Positions 9,819 to 17,646 of a stretch of 17,646 nt of DNA are shown piece by piece. The notes beneath the pieces were generated by a model that saw only the letters and a list, made by a program, of their open reading frames with translations, ran no database searches and was not told the origin of the DNA. The first letter of the stretch is position 1. Each line of letters opens with the position of its first letter. Source of the stretch: Paramacrobiotus metropolitanus (lineage: Eukaryota > Tardigrada > Eutardigrada > Parachela > Macrobiotidae); contig NW_026570700.1 of assembly GCF_019649055.1 (NCBI RefSeq), positions 1 through 17,646 of the forward strand, written 5' to 3'. The position numbers were made by a program, and so were the translations under genes.

Positions 9819-10690
9819 TCACAACAACTGGTTCCTAATGACAGAAAAGTGTTCCTGACACTGCTTTATAAATTCTAACTCATCGGACTTTATATCCACA
9901 CAATTTTTTATGGCGTCGCCAGATCTGATACGTACAGACATGGCTGAGTCATCGGAGGCAGTCGTAGTACGGTTTTCATGTACAAAAACTGCTTGGGTAT
10001 TGGACGTGGTGTCGATAATGCACCAAGACAAGGTTTCCGGGTGCGCATTGGCGGTGGAGGTGGAGACTGTTTTTTGGCGGTATTTTGCAAAAGCAGGCGT
10101 ATCGGTCCATTCTACAATCTTTTCCAGAATATCCATTCCGACAACCAGTTCATTGCACCGCGTATTTTTATGGCGGGCAATAACGAACTGTACGTTGGAT
10201 TTTTTTTGCAACCGGTAGAAAGCCATGAAAGGATTATTGGATCCTTTTCTTACAAAGATGCTATACGCATCGCGGTACTGTGAATAACTTCGAAAGGTCC
10301 TGTCGTCCCGTTTAACAGTAAAGGTCTGGTAGAGCCAGTCCACGGATACAGCGTTTGCTAATCTCATGCGTTTGGCAGGTGGCACGAGATGCTGGTCCTA
10401 GAATCCGCTGGCGCTGCAGTAACAGTATCTGCAGAATAAACAATGTAAATATTCAAAAAAGAGTTAAGGATCAGGATAAGAAACTTACTTTTTGACGATG
10501 ATGGAAGTGCAGAGGTACTGGGTTCAGCAACTTCAGCAGTTGGAGATGAAGTGGCAACAGAGAACGGAACGGAAAGCGGTGCTGATGAAACTGAAGGCAA
10601 TTGATCTGTGATAAGTAATGGATCGGGAAGTTGTTGATCACCATGGAGAACTGCAGGTTGCTGCAAAGTGTTATGCGGCGATAGAATAAT
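9819..10690 (-). pseudogene. Ser/Pro-rich nuclear-type protein upstream of polB, frameshifted
   Basis: The C-terminal 188 codons (9819-10385) form one open frame. It starts with PPAKRMRL, a basic patch of the c-Myc nuclear-signal type, and continues through two stretches with alternating beta-strand and helix character. Each stretch ends in a similar pattern (ELVVGMDILEKIVEW and VDIKSDELEFIKQCQEHF). Upstream (10430-10690) a Ser/Pro/Thr-rich frame with no clear ATG runs into a 60-nt GTAAGT...CTGCAG segment (10429-10488) that looks like an intron. The two frames are offset by one base near 10385-10410, which suggests that they were once one gene of about 270 codons. The stop at 9819-9821 lies 18 bp before the polymerase ATG. 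The repeated end pattern resembles the strand-helix end of PC4-type ssDNA-binding domains, but this is only a weak similarity by eye. An unrecognised element protein is equally possible. Confidence 0.5.
10429..10488 (-). other. 60-nt probable intron in the Ser/Pro-rich gene
   Basis: The segment starts GTAAGTTT and ends TTTATTCTGCAG. It translates to a hydrophobic stretch unlike the Ser/Pro-rich flank. Its length is a multiple of three and it has no in-frame stop, so retention would also keep the frame. Confidence 0.6.
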
Positions 10691-10801
10691 TTAGAGATGG
10701 CGCTGCTTGTAGTATTCGTAACGCGCTATATATCCTTGCACTGGATCAATGCCTGCAACATCACTATATTTTGAAAATAAGTTGCAAAAACAAACAAAGC
10801 A

Positions 10802-11400
10802 CTAAACTTGCTTTTCAAGTCTTTCAGGCGGCCATATAATGGTTTTAAACGAAATATCTGGTCGCCCACTGCAATATGAAAATGAAACTTGAGGCATATG
10901 TTGCTGCTGCTGCTGGCAGAGAAATAAAAATTGTGTAGATACCGTGGTGGCGGATTTCCGCACCAGTTGCTTCATCTATAAAATTAAAGAAATCCTCAGT
11001 TTTAAAATTCAGTGAACGAGATTGATAAAAATAACTAAACCTTTAAAAATCGGCTGAATGGGTGGTGGAGACCACGGGCTTGATTGAAAATGTAGTTCTG
11101 GCTGTTGCTGTTGTTATTGTTGCGTTACTACAATAAATTTACATTTAAACAGCTGTACAAAAAGTTTTCGCGTTCAATTATACCCAAAGCACTTGTTGCC
11201 GGAGTCGTAAGAGCATTATAGTCCTGCAGCTGAATTTCCAAGTCACTTAAAACTTTGTCCCAAAGAGCCTCGCCATCAAAAGCATTAAGGTCAACTATTA
11301 TCATTATAGTCCTGCAGCTGAATTTCCAAGTCACTTAAAACTTTGTCCCAAAGAGCCTCGCCATCAAAAGCATTAAGGTCAACTATTATCCATTACGTTT
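10802..11400 (-). pseudogene. Fragments of an unrecognised Gln-rich gene
   Basis: Three protein-like pieces lie in order on the minus strand. The first is a frame of about 60 codons (11128-11334) containing VDLNAFDGEALWDKVLSDLE. The second is a short Gln/Pro-rich piece (about 11041-11110, PELHFQSSPWSPPP). After a possible 65-nt intron (10976-11040, TTTTATAG acceptor) comes a 57-codon frame from an ATG at 10973-10975 to a TAG at 10802-10804, with a CAG-repeat Gln run and SGRPDISFKTIIWPPERLE. The acceptor would join a different frame from that ATG, so the real structure is unclear. An 88-bp tandem duplication (11214-11389) lies within the first piece and shifts its frame. I do not recognise the family. 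Confidence 0.35.
11214..11389. repeat. Perfect 88-bp tandem duplication
   Basis: The unit beginning cattatagtcctgcagctg occurs at 11214-11301 and again at 11302-11389 without a visible mismatch. Because 88 is not a multiple of three, it breaks the minus-strand reading frame across it. Identity this high means either a very recent duplication or an assembly artefact. Confidence 0.9.
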
Positions 11401-11922
11401 AAAGAATCCACTACAAATAAAAGCAAGTAGGGAAAAAAGGAAGCAGAATAAACGTATTGCAGTTATATAGTATCAGCAGAATGCAACTGCAACATTTTGC
11501 AGTGCAACATTTTGTCACACACAATTTTCCAGAGCAGCAAAATGCATCAAGTAAAATAAAGTGACGTGACGGCTTCAACACGCTGACGGCAGTACGAGCA
11601 GAGGCTTCCACGGTCGAGGGTCGCTTTCGCAAACTGTCCGCATATGACCAGATGTTTACACGGACTGATCAGCGTGTTGGCATACCGCGACAGGCAGATT
11701 TTACATTTCAACTGCTCAACGGTGCGGGCATCGTCTCCGACGGGTACTTCGGTGGCATAGTGCAAAAAATGCTTTTGTTCCAGGAAATCGGCGTTATGGA
11801 ACTCCACCGCTTCTTCCAATTCCTCCCAAAAATAAAACGACCCTTCTTTTTGGCTTTAGCGGCATCAATTTGGTCTTGACTGAAACCAACGAGCCGTGCT
11901 TTGTTTTCCAAAACAGTCATAC

Positions 11923-11974
11923 CTACATAATATTATTATTAAAAAATATTACACAAAAAGTAAAAGTGACAAAC
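11923..11974 (-). other. Probable 52-nt intron in iap
   Basis: The acceptor TTATGTAG (ending 11923) is good. The donor GTTTGT at 11974 is weak. The enclosed sequence is T-rich and translates to a hydrophobic run unlike the flanks. Confidence 0.45.
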
Positions 11975-12203
11975 AGATCAAATACATCTTGTATTCCAAT
12001 GTCGGTAACAAGGGACTTGCAAGCTCGTATAACATCGTTGATGAACCGTTTGACTTTCACGTTCATCAGATATGCACAGGCTGGTGATTGGCGGGCATGT
12101 TCAATCCATGGTTCCAGATCCAGCGGCAATCCGGAAATGAAGACGTAGCAGTGAAAACAGCGTACAGCATCCGGGCATACCAAAACACCCGGCACAGCAA
12201 GAC

Positions 12204-12428
12204 CTGCATAATAATAATAATAAAAAACCCCTTGTCCTGTAAACAACGTCAGACTTGTCCTGTCTTGACGTTGTTTACCGCGTCCGACACATTAGCCGAA
12301 TGTATGGGCAGCGAGCAACGGGTCCCCCCACCCCCCATCGTCTAGTTTAACTGTTCGACCAGCAATCGTAACCGTTGTGTTTTTTTTGTCGATCTGATAG
12401 CCAAACAAATGCTTTGTGTAAAGCTCAC
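12204..12428 (-). other. Probable 225-nt intron splitting the second BIR domain
   Basis: The donor GTGAGC (first base 12428) follows AGFYNC. The acceptor TATTATTATTATTATGCAG (last base 12204) precedes the exon carrying VRCFHC. Both halves of one BIR domain are thus brought close together, which supports splicing. The intron contains the hairpin at 12239-12278 and a homopolymer G-run. Confidence 0.6.
12239..12278. repeat. Perfect 13-bp inverted repeat inside the iap intron
   Basis: gtaaacaacgtca (12239-12251) and tgacgttgtttac (12266-12278) are exact reverse complements around a 14-nt spacer. In addition, cttgtcctgt is directly repeated at 12231-12240 and 12254-12263. Confidence 0.8.
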
Positions 12429-12963
12429 CGCAGTTGTAGAATCCAGCTTCGGCCAGCTTGTACACCAAGTGTTTTTTTTTCTTCGGGCCACAGTCTATCG
12501 TCAAAGGAAAACGCCCGCGCATACATGGTGTTATATTCTGCGCAGTCGGGATTGTTTGGTGGTGAATGGTTGTACTCAATGTTGTCCTGATCGTAATCCA
12601 TCCGCATCCCGTTGCATTCCACCCACATCTGTGGGAAGTTATCTTTGACCGCTTTGCCAAAGCATAGAGTCTTGCACGGTGTGCGATAGATGCCCGTTAG
12701 AAATGTTCCCTCAATCTCACAGCAGTAAACGCAACGGATCTGGTGCTGGATCCCCGTGCAATACCACCCCAGTTCGGCGTACTCTTTCGCCACTTCCAGG
12801 GTAATTTTTCCCCCACAACCACGAAATGTGTCAATGCGATTCTCAACACTTTCGGCTGGATACCGCGGATACCCACGAGGCCAAAAGCACTTGCAAAGCC
12901 GTCCATTGTTCTGTTAGCGTGTAGCCGTGCGTACGTGCGTGTGTGTTCTATACTCTACGGTTT

Positions 12964-12969
12964 TATAAA
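12964..12969 (+). promoter_or_regulatory. Candidate TATA box for the gene at 13132
   Basis: tttTATAAAg lies 163 bp upstream of the ATG at 13132, in the 215-bp gap between two divergent genes. Position and sequence fit a core promoter with a leader of roughly 130 nt. No other evidence supports it. Confidence 0.35.
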
Positions 12970-13131
12970 GCTCAGAGTGAACAGCAAATTGCTGAGCAAC
13001 AACTTGCTGAACCGGATTTTGTGGACAGTGTGTTTAGAGTATTTGATTTTAAATACAGGCTTCTGATTCCAACTCGTTTTCATTATTCTTCCTGACACTT
13101 TTAGTTAGTCTACCTTCACTGCTCATATACC

Positions 13132-13565
13132 ATGACTGGTCTGCCTCCTGCCAAACGCGGTTTTGTACCCGATGAAACTGATCTTGTTGGGGAAGCAGAG
13201 CGCAAGTTTGCGAGCGGAAAGATCGCGTTCCACTATGAAGGATTCCCTACCATGAAGTTCGGGTACGACAAGTTCATCTGCACCCTCATCAAGAGTGACA
13301 CCCAGGCCTTAGAGTTCATTATTGGCGACTTTACGACTGCCAATCCTCCTGGACCAGATGCAAAATGGACGCTTTGAGAGAAACACATTTTTCTCACCAA
13401 TGACCAGTTCATGCGACTCGTTGGACTCATCTACAACAACATTACGACTTTAATCCGGGATCCACAGCTAACCAGCGGTAACCTGTCCACACTGTTTCAC
13501 CTCGGAAACGACGTCTACTTTGTGGTCAAGCTATGACAGTGTAGCGCTGGCCAATATCCGGTTTC
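13132..13565 (+). pseudogene. Possible PC4-like ssDNA-binding protein, broken
   Basis: An ATG at 13132 opens an 81-codon frame that stops at a TGA at 13375-13377. The same frame continues protein-like after the stop to a TGA at 13534-13536. A second shift near 13530 leads into a frame reading YDSVALANIRFHKFF. The N-terminus has a basic patch, LPPAKRGF, similar to the PPAKRMRL of the minus-strand gene at 10.4 kb. Around the first stop the order is ALEFIIGDF, a turn with Pro/Gly, then HIFLTNDQFMRLVGLI. This follows the strand, hairpin, strand-plus-helix pattern of PC4/p15 domains (VDIR..., then GISLT..QW..L). The later part (NDVYFVVK and IRFHKF) could begin a second domain. PC4-like proteins bind single-stranded DNA, which would suit a partner of a protein-primed polymerase. 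The gene reading is fairly safe, but the PC4 assignment is a by-eye similarity. Confidence 0.45.
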
Positions 13566-14141
13566 ATAAGTTTTTTAGGGTTCTTGGGTTTCTTAGTTTT
13601 TTTAAGATTCTTAGGTTTCTTGGGTTTCTCACGTCAGCAAAATGCCGTCAAAAACTTTTTAGTGTTCACAGAAAGCTGTTCAGCGAGATATCGTTCAGCG
13701 GTTTGTCGTTTCTACAAACTGTTCGTGGTCGGTGAGCCGTTGGTATCTGAACGTTCGTGCTGAGAGCAAACCGTAGTGACCGACCGAGTGAAGGCACACC
13801 GACCACTTGCTGGCGACTGTTTACTGACCGGACAGACCGGACGAATGATGACCGGACAGTTTGTTAACTGGTTTGCCCTAAGCACAAACGTTCGAATCCA
13901 AGAAAAAGTATATTATATTCGTTACACCTGCAAATAAAACCATGCAAGCATTATTATGCAAGTTTTGTTTACAAGTCTACTAAGCTACAAATTATCCAAG
14001 TCTACTAAGGCTAAAGCACTAATACACAATGCGCACAATAGAACAATAGAGTGGCTCCGCACCCGGCACGGCACAAAGTCGAAATGCGCTTTCAAAAGTT
14101 GTGTCTTCGTGATAGTTCTGCATTCTTCATTGGTATCTTTG
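13566..14141. other. T-rich and GACCGGACAG repeats, no gene
   Basis: At 13566-13632 a degenerate repeat of about 18 bp (gggtttcttaggtttctt-like) follows directly on the broken coding region and may have replaced its end. At 13826-13858 the motif accggac occurs three times. No open frame with recognisable content follows. Confidence 0.45.
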
Positions 14142-14470
14142 ACCTGGTTCACGGGGTAAACTGGTAGTGTGGCCGTGTGTCGGCAAGTTCCTGTGTACGT
14201 GGTTCACTGGTGGTTCAATGGTGGTTCTATGTGGTTCTATGTGGTTCTATAGGTTCACCTGGTTCACGGGGTAGAGCGGTAGTGTCGCAGTGCGTCGGCA
14301 AGTGCATGCCTGTGTACGTGGTTCACTGGTGGTTTAATTTTTGGTTCTATATGTTCACCTGGTCCACGGGGTAGACTGGCAGTGTGGCAGTGTGGCAGTG
14401 TGTCGGCAAGTGACTGTGTGCGTGGTTCAATGGTGGTTCAATTGTGGTTCTATGTGGTTCTGTAAGTTCG
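14142..14470. repeat. Minisatellite, three degenerate units of about 100-115 bp
   Basis: Units start with acctggt[t/c]cacggggta at 14142, 14257 and 14357. Each contains gtgtcggcaagt, then tgtgtacgtggttcactgg, then runs of tggttctatg. Shorter nested repeats (gtggttctat and cagtgtgg) occur inside the units. Open frames here are by-products of the repeat. Confidence 0.8.
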
Positions 14471-15717
14471 AGTTCTCATTTCGCAGTTGTGTTTAAATTT
14501 TCTTTGGTTCTCAACCTGGTGAACCACTGTTGTCCTGGTCTATAGGTTGAAGGCTATAGAACCACTAATGTCCTGACTTGGACATTCTGTTAGAATTTAT
14601 GTTATGAGATTATTATAGTCACGGGAACAGAAACCGGAAGCGTCGCACACACTGGTCTTGTTCTGTTATGTTCTGTTCATTCAACGTTATACAAGCTGGT
14701 TGCTTATACAGCACACGGTACATTCACGATATCAGTAAGTTACTGCACCTAAACATCTGATAAACAAGGGGATTGGTGACCTGGGTGCACCGTACACTCA
14801 TAGATCAGCTAGTAAGACAATGGTCATAGTTCACAAGTACATGACACATCATGAGTGTATCTTATATTGGTAATATAATTTCTAACACATTCTATGCAAA
14901 GTAGCTGCTAGGTTTTAATAAGCGATGACATAAACGTCCTTCGTGAATACTGAATTATTGAATACAACGAGGTTCCGCTTGAAATTGCTTCCAGCTTAAC
15001 CACTGCAACAGACTAAAGCCATGTTTTCGTTCATATTTTGAACCTCCAGGTCTGCAAATCACAAACCAGACCAATTGTACGGCCTCTGGCTGAGCTCCTC
15101 CGATATCTCATAGAGGTTTTATATGAAAGCAAGCGTGCGCAGTTGTTCGTCAACGGTCAATGTGAAAACGTAAGAAGGCTTGAATAACTTTACGTCATCG
15201 ATCATTTTTCGAAGGTATAGTTCAGAACTTCGTATAGAAGAAGCTGCATCAGAGTAAAATAGGCAATTATGTCCGAATACAGCTTTTTACAGACTCATAT
15301 CAATGACTTAAGCCGCGTTCATCGAGAGACCAAGTAGTGGATTTGATGTTTCACGGGCAAATAAGATTAAAATTTTATAAAATACATGGCAAAATTTAAT
15401 TTTTATTGGTAAAAGGTCGTGAGTATGAAGATCCGCAGTTGCGGGAGCGTGGAATTAAAAGTGCATATTAAAATACGTAGTATTACGTACTGTTGCCTGT
15501 CGTACGCTAAGTGCCGTACGTATCCAGTTACGTGCGTGAGATGCGAAAATTCGAAAATCGAACGCACGCCGGTGGCGAAACTTGTCAAAATTCAGAATTG
15601 CGAATTTCAAGTTGGGCCGCCGTATGTTTCTGAAGGTGGCTGAGATTTGACAGCAGATACCGTTACTGCTGATCGGTTTTGGTTGAGTGGTAAAAGTTTA
15701 TTGAGTTGCGGGTGGGA
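14471..15717. other. Intergenic DNA, nothing recognised
   Basis: I see only short features here. gaaccact.[2].tgtcctg is repeated at about 14520 and 14560, and the palindrome-like tacgta...tacgta lies near 15475. The open frames at 15403-15643 on both strands lack domain signals. Confidence 0.4.
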
Positions 15718-16068
15718 ATGTCGGACTCGGATCATTGGCCCACTCCACCGCGACCACAGCGCATTATGTTGGCAGCAGAATGTCGCGTTCAGGTAGCTGG
15801 AGAGAAACCATCAAGCTCATCCTCATCCGCACAGTTTTCGGTGTCTGTGGCATCCTCATTCAGTTCGCCACGACTGGAACGACTGAATGCTCCGCTGCCA
15901 GATTCTGATGTGTCGTCATCCAGTGAGGTGCCTGTCGTCTGTCCACAACGTAATCGTTATCAAGCGGGCCAGTATCAAACGAGCAGCTCGCGTGGTTTGT
16001 TGCAGAACAATCGCAGAGCTTATCCGCCACGGCGCCGTGACGACAGCACTCCACCGTCTTCGCAGTAA
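15718..16068 (+). CDS. Ser/Arg/Pro-rich protein of unknown function (116 aa)
   Basis: The ATG at 15718 (context gggaATGTC) gives 116 codons, ending at a TAA at 16066-16068. An in-frame ATG four codons upstream (15706) is possible but less likely. The product has a PTPPRP start, a serine run (SSSSSS) near residue 35, acidic-serine blocks in the middle and an Arg-rich end (RRAYPPRRRDD). It is low in complexity and probably disordered, possibly phosphorylated and nucleic-acid binding. It has no recognised domain. It lies 200 bp upstream of the plus-strand polymerase fragment, as the Ser/Pro-rich gene at 9.8-10.7 kb lies upstream of the main polymerase, so the two could be counterparts. The perfect hairpin 10 bp after the stop supports a real 3' end. 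A 154-codon frame antisense to it makes the coding call less secure. Confidence 0.4.
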   Translation: MSDSDHWPTPPRPQRIMLAAECRVQVAGEKPSSSSSSAQFSVSVASSFSSPRLERLNAPLPDSDVSSSSEVPVVCPQRNRYQAGQYQTSSSRGLLQNNRRAYPPRRRDDSTPPSSQ

Positions 16069-16077
16069 AGTGCAGGT

Positions 16078-16111
16078 ACGAGGGTTGCTCTAAATATAGA
16101 GCAACCCTCGT
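16078..16111. repeat. Perfect 15-bp hairpin with AATA loop
   Basis: acgagggttgctcta (16078-16092) and tagagcaaccctcgt (16097-16111) are exact reverse complements around aata. The hairpin starts 10 bp after the TAA of the Ser-rich ORF and ends about 165 bp before the polymerase fragment. Confidence 0.9.
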
Positions 16112-16273
16112 GTTCGTGTTCAAAAACAAAAAGTGTTCAATCCGCAAAAAAAAATGAAAAGGGCAAAATAATTTGTGATAAATCATCCGTCTGCCTCTAT
16201 TGTTCTCGGTACGTCTGGCTCGCAGGACCAGAAAAAATAGTGCGCTGTCAATTGATGTGGTGAAATTTTCTCT

Positions 16274-17245
16274 CCGTCCTGTTCTCAGTATGTAATGCCG
16301 AAAGAGCATCCCTGTTTCATGCAAAATGTTACGGTTAAAATTTTAAGCCGATGCGCTGAATCAAATTTTATGGTTTTTAGTTTCGAGACCTATCCTGGTC
16401 CGGACGGCTGCTTTATTCCTCAGTTCGCAATTCTACAGGTTTTGCCAAGAGATGGTGAAGTTCCAAAGTTATCGCTGCCCTTCGGATATCTTTCATTTCG
16501 GTGGCGGAATTTCAGATGAGCTATGCGATTTGATTTCCCAAAAGCAATTTCAAGGCTTCATCTGTCCTGCGCATAGCCTTTGAGGTTGAGTAAGATAAAG
16601 ATAAGCATCTTTATTACGCAATACCTTTTGCGAAGAGTTTGTGTTTGGTTGATACTTTATTACGGAGTACTTAATTTGTAAGGGTTATACCCCGACGTCG
16701 TTGTTAGAGGGTCAAAGATTATGTCCTTAAGGGTTAGGGAATTCGGAATTCGCTTTTGAGACACTCTGAAATACGTCCACGCAAGATTAAAAGAATGGGC
16801 GGAATCCTTTGGTACTGTAAAACTCCAAAGCCACTTTGCCAATCAACTTAACGGGCTATCTTACTGGGAAAAGCAGCTCAATTTCCAAGACCTGAACACT
16901 TTGGATATTCCAACATCAAACCACAGGAGCAGGAGGAATTTCTTCTATGTATGGAGTTACCGAAACGATTGCCACTATAATGGACACAAAAAATTAGCAA
17001 AATACTGCGTTCAAGACGTGAACACCTTGAGAAATTGCGCACTGCAACTGCGCGATTTATTTATTGAAATTTCTAAATGTTATGCATTTATTCTTCAGGA
17101 ATTATCACTTCGGCGGTTTGCTTCCATGGCAAAGCATGAAAGTTTTCTGCCGGTTGAGCTGCCGTCCCCAGATACGCGTTGTAAATATTCAGCGAGTACG
17201 AATTTGGCTGTCCAGAGGAACTCTGATTCTCAACATTTCTGATCA
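16274..17245 (+). pseudogene. polB: Second protein-primed DNA polymerase copy, partial and degraded
   Basis: This copy aligns in order with the middle of the minus-strand polymerase: KEHPCFM (against KEHVTNDHVCYI); FSFET at 16376-16390 (against FDFET); FIPQFAILQ (against FIPNLAVIQ); ELCDLI and GFICPAHSL (exonuclease II zone, about 16512-16580); GYTPTSLLEG (about 16683-16712); DTLKYVHARLKEW (about 16760-16800); FPRPEHFGY (about 16885-16910); YCVQDV at 17003-17020 (against YCKQDV); and LFFRNYHFGG (about 17080-17110). The first exonuclease Asp is replaced by Ser. The segments lie in different frames with several stops, and there is no N-terminal zone and no polymerase palm (motifs A-C). A pyrimidine-rich acceptor-like site (about 16268-16289) precedes the first segment. 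Divergence from the minus-strand copy is high at protein level, so this comes from a different element lineage rather than a recent duplicate. Confidence 0.85.
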
Positions 17246-17646
17246 AGCATATAGTGGTGCTGAAAGCGCGTAGCGCTCCAAGAGAAGTTAGTTTGAACAA
17301 TTTGCTGTTTTTTTTTGGGACCGACCGCGACTGGCAGGAGCGGTTCTAGCATGCGATATTTTTATTCCTTACCGAAAATGTTATGATGGAGATCACTCTG
17401 TCTAAACTATAAGGATTTTTGAAGTAACCATTTGATGATGGTTGGGCAAAGGATGTCGAGTCAGCGCTTTTTTCGCAAAAAAAAATAATGTATTACTGCC
17501 ACACCGTACAGTAGACTAGGTGACTCGCTCCTAATGCGGCATCGTATGTTTTCTCGCGGTCTGAAACTGCAAGCACCTTACATTTTTGCCTTCCTGTACG
17601 ATTTGTTTTGTCGTTTTTGTTAGTACTCTATGTATAAACGAAGCAG
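17246..17646. other. 3' end of window, no gene
   Basis: No coding or structural signal is seen apart from homopolymer runs (T9 near 17310 and A9 near 17480). The polymerase similarity ends before this stretch. Confidence 0.4.

Larger units (their letters stand above)
11547..12917 (-). pseudogene. iap: Inhibitor of apoptosis (IAP): two BIR regions and a C-terminal RING, broken
   Basis: IAPs bind caspases or pro-death peptides through BIR zinc folds and ubiquitinate through a C-terminal RING. The second BIR is textbook: CFHC, 16 residues, H in WIEHAR, 6 residues, C in PACAYL (about 12075-12170). Its N-terminal part, KLAEAGFYNCG, lies at about 12429-12465. The first BIR region (about 12600-12860) opens with RIDTF and shows GWYCTG and RCVYC, but the His ligand is not apparent. 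The RING (about 11565-11710) reads CKIC, PCKH and CSYC, with Phe where a Cys ligand is expected (CGQF). A helical segment with GFSQDQI lies between BIR2 and the RING. Two introns fit: 12204-12428, which splits BIR2, and 11923-11974. Breaks: a frameshift at the nine-T run 12472-12480, another near 11845-11860, and no ATG in the BIR1 frame, which opens after a TAA near 12915 (an ATG at 12906 is in another frame). The family call is firm. The exon model is partly inferred. Confidence 0.85.

Noticed and set aside
9910-10283. Two plus-strand frames of about 100 codons
   Set aside because: They are antisense shadows of the 188-codon minus-strand frame, which has the protein-like composition.
15473-15490. 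TAGTATTAC, resembling the rolling-circle origin nonamer of CRESS-DNA viruses
   Set aside because: The flanks pair over only about three bases, so there is no proper stem-loop, and no Rep-like gene is present.
15860-16324. 154-codon open frame on the minus strand
   Set aside because: It runs antisense through the Ser-rich ORF, across the 15-bp hairpin and into the polymerase fragment, and shows no domain. It is probably a chance frame.

Overview
This looks like nuclear DNA of an invertebrate animal carrying the decayed remains of protein-primed DNA-polymerase elements of the Maverick/Polinton (adintovirus-like) type. Two things support this. First, a family-B polymerase with the typical Polinton layout (Cys-rich region, FDFET exonuclease, YCKQDV, an FWHGNP motif in the insertion region, DVISEYP, KLFLN, YFDTDS) is spread over 3.5 kb. 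Second, several genes are cut by very short GT-AG introns (about 52-90 nt), which points to a compact eukaryotic genome. I cannot name the species.

Layout. 1-1.0 kb (+): a RING-finger gene broken by frameshifts. 1.0-3.5 kb: no supported gene; one strong palindrome. 3.5-4.5 kb (-): a possible four-exon gene for a short membrane protein, preceded by a C-rich tract. 4.9-5.3 kb (-): a short two-exon acidic protein with a premature stop. 5.6-5.95 kb: two related hairpins. 6.3-9.8 kb (-): the main polymerase pseudogene with three introns and many breaks. 9.8-10.7 kb (-): a Ser/Pro-rich, nuclear-type protein directly upstream of the polymerase. 10.8-11.4 kb (-): fragments of a Gln-rich gene and a perfect 88-bp tandem duplication. 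11.5-12.9 kb (-): an inhibitor-of-apoptosis (IAP) gene with two BIR regions and a RING. 13.1-13.6 kb (+): a gene with a possible PC4-like ssDNA-binding pattern, divergent from the IAP gene. 13.6-15.7 kb: minisatellite and gene-poor DNA. 15.7-16.1 kb (+): a Ser-rich ORF ending in a perfect 15-bp hairpin. 16.3-17.25 kb (+): a second, clearly different polymerase copy that is partial and has lost an exonuclease aspartate.

Taken together, the genes suggest a DNA-replication module (polymerase and possible ssDNA-binding partners) combined with host-interaction genes (IAP, RING). I see no capsid, packaging ATPase, maturation protease or integrase. Nearly every recognisable gene carries at least one stop or frameshift, so this is best read as an endogenous, non-functional remnant of at least two related elements, although some frameshifts at homopolymers could be assembly errors.
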